DNA of 64,000 nucleotides from Corynebacterium sp. J010B-136 (lineage in GTDB: Bacteria; Actinomycetota; Actinomycetes; Mycobacteriales; Mycobacteriaceae): the NCBI RefSeq assembly GCF_002967075.1, contig NZ_PUGE01000002.1:62001-126000 (forward strand), in the 5' to 3' direction. The stretch's first letter is position 1. The number at the start of each line of letters is the position of its first letter. The position numbers and the translations under genes were made by a program. Shown here in pieces: positions 1 to 11,389 of this stretch. The notes beneath the pieces were generated by a model, which saw only the letters and a list, made by a program, of their open reading frames with translations, was not told the origin of the DNA and made no database searches.

Positions 1-879
1 GGCATTCAGTACCTCTCTAACGCCAACATGGTCATGGCAGCTCTGCTGGCAATCTTCGTGTTCATCGTTGGTCCTTCCGTGACCATCTTGAACTTGGTTC
101 CAGGTTCCGTTGGTAACTACCTGGCTAACTTCACTGAAATGATTGGTCGCACCGCTGAGTCCGCTGACGGTACCGCTGGTGAGTGGCTGTCGGGCTGGAC
201 CATCTTCTACTGGGCATGGTGGATTTCTTGGTCCCCGTTCGTAGGCATGTTCTTGGCACGTATTTCCCGCGGCCGTAGCGTTCGCGAATTCTGCATCGGT
301 GTTTTGCTGGTGCCAGCTGGTGTGTCCACCATTTGGTTCTCCATCTTCGGTGGCACCGCAATCCACTTGGAACAGACTGGACGTTCCATCGTCGGTGAGA
401 CCACTGAGGCCGAGCTGTTCAACCTGTTGGAATCCTTCCCGATGGGTAGTATCGCAGCGGTTGTCGGCATGATTTTGTTGGCTACTTTCTTTATTACCTC
501 GGCGGACTCCGCGTCAACGGTCATGGGCTCCATGTCCCAAAACGGCCGCTCGGACGCTACTCCGTGGCTGTCTGCCATCTGGGGTGTTCTCACCGCAGCC
601 GTTGGGCTGGTGCTGCTGTTGACCGGTGAAGACGCACTGAATAACCTGCAGAACGTGACTATTGTTGCTGCGTCGCCATTCCTCGTCGTGTTGGTATTCC
701 TCATGTTTGCCATCGTGAAGGACCTCCGCAATGACGTTATTTACGTGGAATACCGCGAGGCACAGGCCTTCCAGCGCAAGCTGGCTCGCGAGCGTCGTAT
801 TCACCGCGAGGTGCAGTCGAAAGAAGCACGTCGTCAAGCAAAGCACAACAAGGCAGCTGTGAAGACAAAGAAGCGCTAA
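1..879 (+). CDS. BCCT family betaine/carnitine/choline-type transporter, C-terminal part (partial)
   Basis: The frame is open from base 1, so the gene begins outside the window; 292 residues are visible. The segment holds the BCCT signature stretch ([21 protein letters not shown]) in a Trp-rich helix, followed by about five hydrophobic helices. The family imports compatible solutes (glycine betaine, ectoine, proline, carnitine), usually with sodium. The last 50 residues form a long Arg/Lys/Glu-rich cytoplasmic tail; in BetP such a tail acts in osmosensing, so an osmoregulated carrier is plausible. Substrate cannot be told from this part (BetP, EctP and LcoP are all candidates). A weak CCCAA/TTGGG hairpin follows at about 891-906. 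Confidence 0.9.
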   Translation, partial: GIQYLSNANMVMAALLAIFVFIVGPSVTILNLVPGSVGNYLANFTEMIGRTAESADGTAGEWLSGWTIFYWAWWISWSPFVGMFLARISRGRSVREFCIGVLLVPAGVSTIWFSIFGGTAIHLEQTGRSIVGETTEAELFNLLESFPMGSIAAVVGMILLATFFITSADSASTVMGSMSQNGRSDATPWLSAIWGVLTAAVGLVLLLTGEDALNNLQNVTIVAASPFLVVLVFLMFAIVKDLRNDVIYVEYREAQAFQRKLARERRIHREVQSKEARRQAKHNKAAVKTKKR

Positions 880-934
880 ATACAGAAAGTCCCAATTTAT
901 TTGGGGCGAAATTCACAGACGTTGACTTGTTGGA

Positions 935-940
935 TAAAGT
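935..940 (+). promoter_or_regulatory. -10 element (TAAAGT) of metG, leaderless type
   Basis: TAAAGT ends 7 nt before the ATG at 948, so transcription would begin at or next to the start codon. No Shine-Dalgarno sequence is visible. Confidence 0.5.
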
Positions 941-947
941 AGAGGCC

Positions 948-2792
948 ATGACTGAGTCTCTCGTAGTTAACGTTGCCTGGCCGTATGCCAATGGACCCCG
1001 CCACATCGGACACGTGGCGGGGTTCGGCGTTCCTTCAGACGTGTTCGCTCGCTTTCAGCGAATGCGCGGACGCAACGTACTCATGGTCTCTGGCACGGAT
1101 GAGCACGGCACCCCGTTGCTGGTCCAGGCTGATAAAGAAGGCGTGAGCGTGCGTGAACTCGCGGATCGCTATAACCGCCAGATCGTCGAAGACTTGGCTG
1201 GCCTGGGCTTGTCTTATGACATGTTTACCCGCACCACAACGCGCAACCATTACGCCGTTACCCAGGAGCTTTTCAAGGGCCTGTACGACAACGGCTACAT
1301 GATTAAAGAAACCATGCAGGGTGCGATCTCTCCATCGACTGGTCGTACCCTGCCGGACCGTTACATTGAGGGCGAATGCCCAATTTGTCATGCCGATGGT
1401 GCCCGCGGCGACCAGTGTGACAACTGCGGTAACCAGCTCGACCCGATCGACTTGATCAACCCGGTTTCCAAAATTAACGGCGAAACCCCAGAGTTCGTTG
1501 AAACTGAGCACTTCTTGCTGGATCTGCCAGCATTGGCTGAAGTTTTGACCGAGTGGCTGCATACCCGTGAGGATTGGCGTCCTAACACCTTAAAGTTCTC
1601 GCTCAATCTGATTAAAGATATGCGACCACGCGCAATGACCCGTGATATTGACTGGGGCATTCCTATTCCAATTGAGGGCTGGGCAGAGAACGATGCGAAG
1701 AAGCTCTACGTGTGGTTCGACGCGGTTATTGGCTACCTATCCTCTTCCATCGAGTGGGCATACCGCAGCGGCAACCCCGATGCGTGGAAGGATTACTGGC
1801 AAAATCCGGAAACGCGTCATTACTACTTCATGGGTAAAGACAACATCACCTTCCACTCACAGATTTGGCCAGCAGAACTGCTCGGCTATGCCGGTAAGGG
1901 CTCTAAGGGCGGCGAACTACACAAGTACGGTGAGCTGAACCTTCCAACCGAAATTGTCTCTTCTGAGTTCTTAACTATGTCGGGCTCGAAGTTCTCCTCG
2001 TCCAAGGGCGTTGTCATCTACGTCAAGGACTTCCTCAAGGAGTTTGGCCCCGATGCACTGCGTTACTTCATCGCTGTTGCAGGTCCAGAAAACAATGACA
2101 CTGACTTCACCTGGGATGAATTCGTCCGCCGCATCAACAATGAGCTGGCCAATGGCTGGGGCAACCTGGTCAACCGTACGGTCTCCATGGCTAATAAGAA
2201 CTTCGGTGAAGTTCCAGTCCCCGCAACCTTGACTGAGGCTGACACCAAGATTCTTACCTTGGCTGAGGAAACCCTTGCTACCGCTGCAGAATATTTGGAA
2301 GCATCCAAGTTCAAGGCTGCGATCACCGCGGCAATGCACGTGGTCGGTGAGACGAATGCTTATATCGCAGACCAAGAGCCATGGAAGCTGGCGAAAGATG
2401 AAACCCAGCGCGAGCGTCTGGCCACCGTGCTGTGGACCGCACTGCAGGTGGTATCTGACTGCAACATCATGCTCACCCCATTTTTGCCACACACCGCGCA
2501 AAAGGTTCATGAGACCCTCGGTCGCACCGGCGTGTGGGCTGCGAAGCCGCAAATTCACGAGGTTCAAGATGATATGCCAGTGGATTTGATGGGCATCAAC
2601 CTGCCAGAAGAAGGTCATTCTTACCCAATCATCACGGGTGACTATGACGCGCAGCAGGCCACCTGGGCGCGTGTCGATGTCGTGCCTGGCACCAAGCTGG
2701 AAAAGCCAAAGCCACTCATTGCGAAGCTGGATCCAGAGCTCGGCGTTACCGGTCCGGAGTGGGCACCGGTTATCCCACGTGACGAGGCTTAA
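948..2792 (+). CDS. metG: Methionyl-tRNA synthetase
   Basis: Charges tRNA-Met in the cytosol. 614 residues from the ATG at 948; an in-frame TTG at 927 is possible, but the ATG sits 7 nt after a TAAAGT element and gives the expected N-terminus. Visible features: HIGH motif at residues 19-22, a CxxC...CxxC zinc knuckle near residues 145-162 (CPIC and CDNC), and the second class-I signature KFSSS near residue 348 in place of the textbook KMSKS. An alpha-helical anticodon-binding domain follows, and there is no obvious C-terminal tRNA-binding extension. A hairpin terminator lies 18 nt downstream. Confidence 0.97.
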   Translation: MTESLVVNVAWPYANGPRHIGHVAGFGVPSDVFARFQRMRGRNVLMVSGTDEHGTPLLVQADKEGVSVRELADRYNRQIVEDLAGLGLSYDMFTRTTTRNHYAVTQELFKGLYDNGYMIKETMQGAISPSTGRTLPDRYIEGECPICHADGARGDQCDNCGNQLDPIDLINPVSKINGETPEFVETEHFLLDLPALAEVLTEWLHTREDWRPNTLKFSLNLIKDMRPRAMTRDIDWGIPIPIEGWAENDAKKLYVWFDAVIGYLSSSIEWAYRSGNPDAWKDYWQNPETRHYYFMGKDNITFHSQIWPAELLGYAGKGSKGGELHKYGELNLPTEIVSSEFLTMSGSKFSSSKGVVIYVKDFLKEFGPDALRYFIAVAGPENNDTDFTWDEFVRRINNELANGWGNLVNRTVSMANKNFGEVPVPATLTEADTKILTLAEETLATAAEYLEASKFKAAITAAMHVVGETNAYIADQEPWKLAKDETQRERLATVLWTALQVVSDCNIMLTPFLPHTAQKVHETLGRTGVWAAKPQIHEVQDDMPVDLMGINLPEEGHSYPIITGDYDAQQATWARVDVVPGTKLEKPKPLIAKLDPELGVTGPEWAPVIPRDEA

Positions 2793-2809
2793 GTTCCTTT
2801 TGGACTGCT

Positions 2810-2843
2810 AAGGCGCCAAGCATATTGTTCCTTGGCGCCTTAT
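2810..2843 (+). terminator. Rho-independent-type terminator after metG
   Basis: Perfect 11-bp stem (AAGGCGCCAAG / CTTGGCGCCTT) with a 10-nt loop, followed by ATT. It also precedes the minus-strand SDR remnant, so it may work in both directions. Confidence 0.75.
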
Positions 2844-2863
2844 TGATCTTGAACGAAATAAGA

Positions 2864-3200
2864 TTAGCCGATTTGGCAGCCGCCATCGATGACAAGAGCC
2901 GTCCGGATCCTATTTGGCGAGTCGTGACTGGCAAAGAAAGCGATGGTTGCGGCGAGAGCATTTGCACGGGCGCGGCGTATCCTCGGGAGCCACGTCAGCA
3001 ACGGCTTAATACATGAGCAATGTTGGGGATACCCGTAGGGATACCAGCGCATTGACATGGATTCCATCGACTACAGATTTCCACGCTGAGGCTTCGGTTG
3101 GTTCGATAAGACCTGACTTGGCGCTGGCATAGGTTGCGCAGCCAGCCGTTCCCGAAGGCACAGAGATCGACACTGTACTGCTGACGGTGGCGTTTGCCAT
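2864..3200 (-). pseudogene. Remnant of a short-chain dehydrogenase/reductase (SDR), frameshifted and truncated
   Basis: Two minus-strand frames together resemble the C-terminal half of an SDR. The upstream frame (about 3040-3200) carries SS...PSGTAGCATYASAK, matching the Ser and Tyr-x-x-x-Lys catalytic motif, then GIHVNAL as in the family's GIRVNAV. The downstream frame (2864-3067) carries AATIAFFASHDS and ends TALVIDGGCQIG, the classical SDR C-terminus. A frameshift and a loss of about 30 residues separate them, and no Rossmann TGxxxGIG or NNAG segment remains. The rest of the gap (3200-3698) holds no convincing gene; it has a short GAACGCT/AGCGTTC hairpin at 3524-3544. Confidence 0.7.
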
Positions 3201-3698
3201 CCCTAACCTACAATCTTTTAACAACTTACAAGCGGCCTCCGGCTTCCCTCCATGGATCTGGGGCCACCAAAAGCCGGGGACGCGAAAACTGCCGAAGGGG
3301 TGGAAGAATCTGGGGACCATCGAGTTTGGTTTGTAATGTGCTAGACGCGATTCTCGCGGACCCGCAGAAGTTCGAATGTTGCTAATCGCAGATATTCAAA
3401 GCTGCAATGTAAGCCGCACTTTATTGGGGATAAACGCGTCCCTTGGGCAATTAACGAAGTCTTAGCTTGTGCTGTGGGTTAGGCATTGTGCCAGTCTTCG
3501 AGCCGGTGGCGTAGCGTATACGTGAACGCTTTAAAGCAGCGTTCCCTTAATCTTTTATGTCTCTTGCGCTGCGTGCGCTCTAATTTTTCTCCTTCGCATT
3601 GTTAGATGCCGCTTTGGCACGGTAAGCCTGAGGACGAACTGGGCTAGGCTGCGTCGAGCAATGCTTCTTTAAGGAGCAACAACAAATATTTAACGAAG

Positions 3699-4988
3699 GT
3701 GGTGGACTTCGTGGCTAAGAAGCTCACGGTGGGATTCGGGCTAGCGGTTATTGCCGTGGCGTTTACCGCGATAAACCTGCGCGCAGGAATTTCATCCTTA
3801 GCGCCGGTAATTGGGCAAGTGGCTGACTCCTTCGGGGTTAGCAATTCCACAGCGGGTATTTTGACCTCACTTCCGGGATTTTGTTTCGCCATTATGGGCT
3901 GGTCGGCGGTCCCGATTGCGCGCCGTTTAGGGCTTTCGCCCACTTTGGTGGCCGGCAGCGTTGCTTTGCTGGTGGGTTTGGCTATTCGTCCCTTTGTCAA
4001 TAGCTACTGGCCATTTCTCTTGCTCACCGTTTTGCTCATTGCCGGGATCGCGGTAGCAAATATTCTGCTGCCCGCATGGGTTAAAGAGCACAGCCAGGGG
4101 ACCCACCAAGTGCGGTTGATGATGATCTACACCGCAGTTCTGGGTGCATCTGGTGCGGTTGGTCCACTATCGGCGTTGCTCTTTAGTGGTTCTTCAGCAT
4201 GGCGTTGGAGCTTGGGAGTCTGGGTCGTTCCTGTCGTAGTGCAGGTTGTGGTTTGGGCAATCGTGCTGAGCAGGACCAAAAAGGATGTGCCGTCCGCTGG
4301 TGTCATGCCGGATCCGGAGGCGCTGGTAGAAGAGCTCGAAAACGCAGAGAAGAAACCGGCTAAACCCCTGCCAGCGCAGCCTGTTTCAGACCCGGGAGGC
4401 TCACTCATCAAGTCGCCCACGGCGATTGCGATGATGCTATTTTTCGGTATTCAATCCTCCGGTGCTTATGCCCAGATGGGTTGGTTGCCAGCTATTTTGG
4501 TCGAATCCGGAGTCAGTGAAGCAATCTCGAGTATCGCACTAGCGGTGCTCGGCGGCCTTAACGTTATCGGTGGCGTGCTTATGCCGTGGCTGCTCTCACG
4601 TCTTAACAGCGTGGTTTCCTTGCCGGTCATTCTGGGTGTTGTCACTGCTGGTGGTTGGCTTGGTGTCATGTTCGCGCCCACTGCCGCGCCACTGGTGTGG
4701 GCATCGATGCTGGGAGTTGGCGGCATGTGCTTCCCACTTGCACTGGCACTGCTCACCGCTCGGACACGCTCCCCACTGGTCACCGCGCGCCTTTCTGGCT
4801 TTGTCCAGCCAGGCGGCTACATCATCGCCGGTATTGTCCCATTGCTCATGGGCTTTTTATACTCGGCGACTGGCACCTGGGATGCGGCGCTGATTCTGGT
4901 TACTGTCATGAGCTTGGCGCTCATCATCTTTGGCGTTCGCGCAGCGCGCAATGTCTTTATTGATGATGAGCTTGCGCGTCAGCAATAG
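3699..4988 (+). CDS. MFS transporter, CynX/NimT-like
   Basis: Polytopic inner-membrane protein of 429 residues with about 12 hydrophobic helices and a polar loop near residues 205-235 rich in Glu, Pro and Lys. The N-terminal LRAGISSLAPVIGQ and the later GPL and GFVQPGGY segments resemble the CynX/NimT/YeaN branch of the major facilitator superfamily, whose members export cyanate or nitroimidazoles or are uncharacterised. The substrate is unknown. Three in-frame GTG codons (3699, 3702, 3711) could start it. AAGGAG at 3671-3676 lies rather far upstream, so the exact start is uncertain. It stands alone between the pseudogene gap and a strong terminator. Confidence 0.85.
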   Translation: MVDFVAKKLTVGFGLAVIAVAFTAINLRAGISSLAPVIGQVADSFGVSNSTAGILTSLPGFCFAIMGWSAVPIARRLGLSPTLVAGSVALLVGLAIRPFVNSYWPFLLLTVLLIAGIAVANILLPAWVKEHSQGTHQVRLMMIYTAVLGASGAVGPLSALLFSGSSAWRWSLGVWVVPVVVQVVVWAIVLSRTKKDVPSAGVMPDPEALVEELENAEKKPAKPLPAQPVSDPGGSLIKSPTAIAMMLFFGIQSSGAYAQMGWLPAILVESGVSEAISSIALAVLGGLNVIGGVLMPWLLSRLNSVVSLPVILGVVTAGGWLGVMFAPTAAPLVWASMLGVGGMCFPLALALLTARTRSPLVTARLSGFVQPGGYIIAGIVPLLMGFLYSATGTWDAALILVTVMSLALIIFGVRAARNVFIDDELARQQ

Positions 4989-5037
4989 AATTCTCTAGCT
5001 AGAGCGCAAATTTTTCTCACGGGAGTTCTCCCCGGAT

Positions 5038-5063
5038 AAGCCACCCTGCGGGGTGGCTTTTAT
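5038..5063 (+). terminator. Terminator after the MFS gene
   Basis: Stem AAGCCACCC/GGGTGGCTT with a TGCG loop and a following T-tract. The T-tract runs into the TATACT -10 element of tatD, so terminator and promoter are directly fused. Confidence 0.85.
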
Positions 5064-5066
5064 ACT
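5061..5066 (+). promoter_or_regulatory. -10 element (TATACT) of tatD, leaderless type
   Basis: TATACT lies 6 nt before the ATG at 5073, and its first bases are the tail of the preceding terminator. Confidence 0.6.
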
Positions 5067-5072
5067 AGGGGC

Positions 5073-5906
5073 ATGTCGAAGAAGAAGCCACGTCCAACTC
5101 CAGTTCCGGCAGAGGGTCTGAGCGGAATGATTGATGCCCATACCCACCTGACGTCGTGCAAGGATGAGATTCCAGTGCTGATCGATCGTTTTGTGGCAGC
5201 CGGGGTTGAGCGCGTGTGCACTGTAGGCGATGGTATTGATGAGGCTGAGCTGGCTTTACAGGCAGCGCAAGCGCATGACCGTATTTTCGCCGCATGCGCT
5301 ATTCACCCCACCAAGGCGCACACCTTAGATGCTGAGGCGAAGTCACGGCTGAAGGCGATGGCAGCCGATCCGCGCTGCGTGGCAGTGGGGGAGACTGGGC
5401 TGGATGATTACTGGACGCAGCATGCACCAGAAGACACCGCAAGCTTAGAAGTCCAAGAACAAGCTTTAAAATGGCACGCTGAGCTAGCCGCCGAAGTAAA
5501 TAAGACGTTGATGATCCACAACCGCGAGGCTGATAAGGATCTCATGCGGGTGCTCGGCGACTGTGTGCAGGTGCCGAATGTCATGCTGCATTGCTTTTCT
5601 TCGCCACTCGAGGTGGCCAAGGAAGCGCTCGATCGCGGCTACATTTTATCCTTTGCGGGCAATGTCACTTTCAAACGCAATGAGGAACTACGTCAATCTG
5701 CAGCCTTAGCACCAGCTGAGCAGATCCTGATTGAAACTGATGCTCCTTATATGACTCCGGAGCCATTTCGCGGCTCACGCAATGAGCCATCGCTGATTGG
5801 GCATACCTACCGCGTTGTGGCTGAAGCGCGTAATCAATCGGTAGAAGAGCTGGTAGAGCAGGTCCGGGCTAACTTTGACCGGGTTTTGAGCCCGCACAAC
5901 GCATAA
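5073..5906 (+). CDS. tatD: TatD family metal-dependent hydrolase (DNase)
   Basis: 277 residues forming a TIM-barrel metallohydrolase. Metal-ligand motifs are in family order: DAHTHL (residues 21-26), GETGLD (about 109-114), HNRE (about 150), HCFSS (about 173) and ETDAPY (about 226). TatD enzymes are magnesium-dependent 3'-5' exonucleases or DNases linked to DNA repair; the exact substrate here is inferred. A Lys/Pro-rich N-terminal extension of about 15 residues precedes the barrel. Position between metG and rpf2/ksgA is the usual actinobacterial order. Confidence 0.93.
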   Translation: MSKKKPRPTPVPAEGLSGMIDAHTHLTSCKDEIPVLIDRFVAAGVERVCTVGDGIDEAELALQAAQAHDRIFAACAIHPTKAHTLDAEAKSRLKAMAADPRCVAVGETGLDDYWTQHAPEDTASLEVQEQALKWHAELAAEVNKTLMIHNREADKDLMRVLGDCVQVPNVMLHCFSSPLEVAKEALDRGYILSFAGNVTFKRNEELRQSAALAPAEQILIETDAPYMTPEPFRGSRNEPSLIGHTYRVVAEARNQSVEELVEQVRANFDRVLSPHNA

Positions 5907-5979
5907 AGCGGCACAGCCTTTTATGCGTTCTGCGGCATAGGCGCGTTAAGGTTCGCGGCCCAAGGCTGGCGGGGGCAGA

Positions 5980-5995
5980 TGTGAGAAACTTCACG
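5980..5995 (+). promoter_or_regulatory. Candidate GlxR (CRP-family) binding site upstream of rpf2
   Basis: TGTGAGAAACTTCACG matches the corynebacterial GlxR consensus TGTGA-N6-TCACA at all but the last base. It lies about 210 nt before the rpf2 start. GlxR, with RamA and RamB, is reported to act on rpf2 in C. glutamicum; action at this copy is inference. Confidence 0.55.
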
Positions 5996-6073
5996 GCCGG
6001 AGTCCGCGCAGGTAATGCGTGTTGGTTGTGATGGGTGTGAATGAAGTTCGATAAGTTGTGCGGCCTGTCGTGA

Positions 6074-7372
<1,299 letters not shown>

Positions 7373-7392
7373 TACTAAAACCGTATCTGCGA

Positions 7393-7398
7393 TAAATT
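7393..7398 (+). promoter_or_regulatory. -10 element (TAAATT) of ksgA, leaderless type
   Basis: TAAATT ends 7 nt before the ATG at 7406; no Shine-Dalgarno sequence precedes the ATG. Confidence 0.5.
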
Positions 7399-7405
7399 AG
7401 AGGGC

Positions 7406-8263
7406 ATGTCAAAGTTATTAGGGCCCGTTGAAATTCGTGACCTAGCGGAAAAGCTAGATGTCAGCCCCACCAAAAAGTGGGGTCAGAATTTTTTGCATGA
7501 CCCCAACACCATCCGCCGCATTGTTGCCGCGGCGGATTTATCTGCCGATGACCACGTGGTCGAGGTCGGCCCTGGCCTTGGGTCCTTAACTCTTGGGCTT
7601 CTAGACGAAGTTCAGCATGTCACCGCGGTCGAAATCGATCCGCGCTTGGCCGGCGAATTACCATCGACTGTTGCATGGCGCGCGCCAGAGCACGCGGACA
7701 AGCTCACTTTGCTTCACAAAGATGCTTTGCGTATCGATGCAGAAGAATTAGGCGAGCCCACCGCACTAGTTGCCAATTTGCCCTATAACGTTGCGGTGCC
7801 GGTGCTATTGCACCTATTGGAGCTTTATCCAACGCTGAAGCGCGTACTGGTCATGGTACAGCTAGAAGTTGCCGATCGTCTCGCTGCGGATCCAGGCTCC
7901 AAGGTTTATGGCGTACCTAGCGTGAAGGCCTCCTTTTATGGCAACGTGCGCAAGGCCGGGAACATCGGCAAGCATGTCTTTTGGCCAGCACCCAACATCG
8001 AATCCGGCTTGGTACGCATCGATTTATATCCGCCGCGTGAGCGCCCGGCGACGCTTTGGCCGCTTATCGATGCCGCCTTCGCCCAACGCCGCAAGACCCT
8101 GCGCGCTGCACTTTCTGGCTTTTATGGCTCGGGACAAGCTGCAGAACAAGCGCTGCGCGCAGCTGATATTGAGCCGACACAGCGCGGTGAAAAGCTCAGT
8201 ATCGATGATTTTATGCGGCTTGCTACGGTCGACGCAGGGAACGGAGGAGCCACACATGAGTGA
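7406..8263 (+). CDS. ksgA: 16S rRNA dimethyladenosine transferase (KsgA/RsmA)
   Basis: Uses S-adenosylmethionine to dimethylate two adjacent adenosines near the 3' end of 16S rRNA during small-subunit maturation. 285 residues. Motifs: [10 protein letters not shown] (about 23-32), the SAM-binding [10 protein letters not shown] (about 52-61), an acidic EID (about 75) and the catalytic NLPYNV (about 126-131). Its last 8 nt overlap ispE, so the two are translationally coupled, the standard actinobacterial arrangement. Confidence 0.96.
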   Translation: MSKLLGPVEIRDLAEKLDVSPTKKWGQNFLHDPNTIRRIVAAADLSADDHVVEVGPGLGSLTLGLLDEVQHVTAVEIDPRLAGELPSTVAWRAPEHADKLTLLHKDALRIDAEELGEPTALVANLPYNVAVPVLLHLLELYPTLKRVLVMVQLEVADRLAADPGSKVYGVPSVKASFYGNVRKAGNIGKHVFWPAPNIESGLVRIDLYPPRERPATLWPLIDAAFAQRRKTLRAALSGFYGSGQAAEQALRAADIEPTQRGEKLSIDDFMRLATVDAGNGGATHE

Positions 8264-9290
8264 TCTGACTGGTTCCAACGATCCGAATGATCCTTATTGC
8301 CGCGTGCCAGAGCGGATGCCGAACTTGCAGCGCGAGTGGAAAGCGCGCGCCTATGCAAAAGTAAATCTGCACCTCGGTGTCTGGCCCGCGCGCGAAGACG
8401 GATTCCACGAACTGTCCACGGTCTTTCAATCCGTAAATATCTACGATGAGATCACCTTGCATATCCGCGATAATGTTCTTGACCGCGGAAAATCACCTGT
8501 CGCAGGACCACTGAAAATTACAGGTCCCACCGCCGCCGGTGTTCCCACCGACGAAAGCAACTTGGTGTGGAAGGCCCTCGATAGGCTAGCGGTGCACATC
8601 CCGCTGAGCTATCCAGCCTTGGATGTAGAAATCCATAAGCAAATCCCTGCCGCCGGGGGAATGGCCGGAGGCTCTGCTGATGCTGCTGCGGCGCTGATGC
8701 TCGCGCAGAAACTCTATGCCACTTTCTTTGAGCTGGAAATCGCTAGCGCCGATATCCTGCAAGAGATCGCCGCGGATTTAGGCTCCGATGTCCCTTTTAC
8801 CATGATGGGCGGTACCGCTTTAGGCAAAGGCCGCGGCGAGGTTTTATCACCAATGCTCACACGTGGCGAATACCACTGGTGCTTCATTGCTTCTGCACAA
8901 GGGCTATCGACGCCAGCGGTCTTTAAAAAACTTGATGAGATGAGGGAGGCATCGGCAAGCGCTGGCGATGGCTCCTTAACTCCGTCCCTGGATGTTACTG
9001 ACACGGCCCAAGCCCTAGTCTCCGGCGATGTGCACCGTCTGGCCAAGGTTTTAAAAAACGACCTGCAGCCAGCTGCTTTATCACTGCGGCCCGACTTGCG
9101 CAAGACCATGGAAGTGGGAATGGAAGCCGGCGCTTTAACCGGCATTGTCTCCGGATCGGGTCCGACGATTGCCTTTTTATGCGAGGACGCAGCCCAAGCC
9201 GAAGAAGTACGCAGCCAAGTCACCCTCGAAATTCCGAAGACGCGCGGCTACGTAGCAAGCTCACCAGGACCCGGGGTTCGGATCTACTAG
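8256..9290 (+). CDS. ispE: 4-diphosphocytidyl-2-C-methyl-D-erythritol kinase
   Basis: GHMP kinase of the non-mevalonate isoprenoid pathway. ATG 8256 was chosen because a GGAGG lies 10 nt upstream and the downstream sequence matches the family from [11 protein letters not shown] onward; it gives 344 residues, with a roughly 30-residue N-terminal extension before the conserved core. The ATP-binding loop [16 protein letters not shown] (about 130-145) and the C-terminal SGSGPT motif (about 305) are intact. It overlaps the ksgA stop by 8 nt and is followed 30 nt later by uup. Confidence 0.95.
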   Translation: MSDLTGSNDPNDPYCRVPERMPNLQREWKARAYAKVNLHLGVWPAREDGFHELSTVFQSVNIYDEITLHIRDNVLDRGKSPVAGPLKITGPTAAGVPTDESNLVWKALDRLAVHIPLSYPALDVEIHKQIPAAGGMAGGSADAAAALMLAQKLYATFFELEIASADILQEIAADLGSDVPFTMMGGTALGKGRGEVLSPMLTRGEYHWCFIASAQGLSTPAVFKKLDEMREASASAGDGSLTPSLDVTDTAQALVSGDVHRLAKVLKNDLQPAALSLRPDLRKTMEVGMEAGALTGIVSGSGPTIAFLCEDAAQAEEVRSQVTLEIPKTRGYVASSPGPGVRIY

Positions 9291-9302
9291 GGGCAATGGG
9301 GC

Positions 9303-9308
9303 TAGAAT
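9303..9308 (+). promoter_or_regulatory. -10 element (TAGAAT) of uup
   Basis: TAGAAT ends 12 nt before ATG 9321, implying a transcript with only a few leader bases. Confidence 0.4.
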
Positions 9309-9320
9309 TGATGACTAACT

Positions 9321-11204
9321 ATGGCAAACCTCATCAATTTAGAAACAGTCACTAAATCCTTCGGTCTAAAGACCCTGTTGGATAATGTCTCCCTCGGCGT
9401 ACAAACCGGCGACCGCATCGGCATCGTCGGTGTCAACGGCGGTGGTAAAACCACCTTGCTGGAAGTGCTTACAGGCATTGAAGAACCTGACTCCGGACGC
9501 GTCTCCCATAACTCTGGCCTGCGCATGGCCGTGGTCACCCAGCGCTTTGACCTGGATGAATCCATTACCATTGCCGAGGCCGTTATTAAGCCGCTGGGGC
9601 TTGAGACTTACGAATGGGCATCGAATGCCAAAGTCCGTGACGTGCTCGGCGGGCTAGGCATTGTCGAACTTGGCCTTGATACGGTCGTGGGGCAACTTTC
9701 TGGTGGGGAGCGTCGCCGCGTTAACCTCGCTGCGGCCTTGGTTCAAGATGTGGACCTAGTGGTCTTGGATGAGCCGACTAACCACCTGGATGTAGAAGGC
9801 GTGCAGTGGCTGGCCAGCCACCTGCTTGCCCGCAAAGTGGCCGTCATCGTGGTTACCCACGACCGCTGGTTCTTAGACACCATTGCGACTTTGACGTGGG
9901 AAGTCCACGACGGTCAAGTGGATTCTTATGACGGCGGCTATAACGATTGGACTTTCGCACGTGCTGAGCGCGCACGCCAAGCTGATGCGATGGAGCAGCG
10001 CCGGCAAAACCTTGCTCGCAAAGAGCTAGCCTGGCTGCGCCGTGGCGCACCTGCGCGTACGTCGAAGCCACGCTATCGCATTGAAGCGGCCGAAGCCTTA
10101 ATCGCAGATGTTCCAGCCCCGCGTGACACCGTGGAGCTGATGGCCTTTTCCAAACAGCGCCAGGGCCGTGTGGTCATTGAATTAGAAGATGCCACCATCA
10201 CCACTCCCGATGGCCGCGAGTTAGTAGAAAACCTCACCTGGCGCCTGGCGCCTGGCCAACGCATCGGTTTGGTTGGGGTGAACGGCTCCGGCAAGACCAC
10301 CTTGCTACGTACCTTGGCGGGGGAGAACAAGCTCGCTGAAGGCCGCCGCATTGAAGGCCAAACCGTGCGCTTGGGATGGCTGCGTCAGGAATTAGACGAC
10401 CTAGACCCCAACCGTCGTCTGCTGGATGCGATTGAAGACGTCGCGACCTATGTGCACATGGGCAAAAAGGAAATGTCGGCCTCACAGCTAGCTGAAAGGC
10501 TGGGCTTTAGCCCTAAGCGCCAGCGCACCCCGATTGGGGATCTCTCCGGTGGTGAGCGCCGCCGCCTGCAGCTGACCCGCGTGCTGATGGCAGAACCTAA
10601 CGTGCTACTACTCGACGAGCCCACCAACGACCTCGATATCGACACCCTGCAGGAGCTAGAGTCCCTGCTCGATTCCTGGCCTGGCACCCTGGTGGTTATC
10701 TCCCACGACCGCTATTTAATTGAGCGCATCGCCGATGACACCTACGCCCTTTTCGGCGACGGCAAATTAACCAACCTGCCCGGCGGCATTGAAGAGTATC
10801 TCAAGATTCGCGCAGAGCACGAAGCCGCCAATCCCACTGGCGCTTTAAACCTTGGCGACGTTGCAAACACCTCTGAGGCAGCGCCTATCGATGCCTCCAG
10901 CGCGGGGCCAGCCTCCACGGGTGCTGCAGCAGCGGCTGCGGGTTCTACCCCGGCAGCAGCTCCGCAGTCACGATTGTCTAACCAAGAACAGCGCGAGATC
11001 ACCAAGAAGATGAATGCGCTTGAACGCAAGATGAGCAAGTTGGACCCGCAAATTGCCAAGATTAATGCCGATATGGCCGCGGCAGCGCAACAGATGGACA
11101 CCGAGGCTCTCACGCGTTTAGATAGCGAGCTCAAGGAGCTAGAAGCCGAACGCGAAGGCTTAGAGATGGAATGGATGGAGCTCGGCGAAACTCTCGAGTC
11201 CTAG
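9321..11204 (+). CDS. uup: ABC-F family ATPase, Uup-like
   Basis: Soluble twin-ATPase protein of 627 residues without membrane segments. First cassette: Walker A GVNGGGKTTL (about 37-46), signature LSGGERRR (about 131), Walker B VVLDEPTNHLD (about 150). The linker carries LAWLRRGAPARTSKPRYR, typical of Uup. Second cassette: GVNGSGKTTL (about 320), LSGGERRRLQL (about 412) and LLLDEPTNDLD (about 433). An Ala/Pro-rich stretch leads to a C-terminal coiled coil (about 555-625). ABC-F proteins act on the ribosome, and Uup also binds DNA in E. coli. The gene closes the conserved ksgA-ispE-uup run. Confidence 0.92.
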   Translation: MANLINLETVTKSFGLKTLLDNVSLGVQTGDRIGIVGVNGGGKTTLLEVLTGIEEPDSGRVSHNSGLRMAVVTQRFDLDESITIAEAVIKPLGLETYEWASNAKVRDVLGGLGIVELGLDTVVGQLSGGERRRVNLAAALVQDVDLVVLDEPTNHLDVEGVQWLASHLLARKVAVIVVTHDRWFLDTIATLTWEVHDGQVDSYDGGYNDWTFARAERARQADAMEQRRQNLARKELAWLRRGAPARTSKPRYRIEAAEALIADVPAPRDTVELMAFSKQRQGRVVIELEDATITTPDGRELVENLTWRLAPGQRIGLVGVNGSGKTTLLRTLAGENKLAEGRRIEGQTVRLGWLRQELDDLDPNRRLLDAIEDVATYVHMGKKEMSASQLAERLGFSPKRQRTPIGDLSGGERRRLQLTRVLMAEPNVLLLDEPTNDLDIDTLQELESLLDSWPGTLVVISHDRYLIERIADDTYALFGDGKLTNLPGGIEEYLKIRAEHEAANPTGALNLGDVANTSEAAPIDASSAGPASTGAAAAAAGSTPAAAPQSRLSNQEQREITKKMNALERKMSKLDPQIAKINADMAAAAQQMDTEALTRLDSELKELEAEREGLEMEWMELGETLES

Positions 11205-11389
11205 GGGGTTGCTCGCCAAAGGCTCGCAACCCGCCGATTTCGCGCAACCCGCAGAGGCTTCGTGAGTTCTCAGACAAAAGCCGTGAGGCTGGGATGTGGC
11301 TGGCAATTTAATTACAATGCGATAAAGTTGCTGGAAATTCCACTCTCAGACTAGGCATGGGGTGGGGTAGATATGGCATGGTGGTGGCC

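Noticed and set aside
891..906. Terminator after the BCCT gene
   Set aside because: Only a 5-bp CCCAA/TTGGG stem and no T-tract; too weak to list as a feature.
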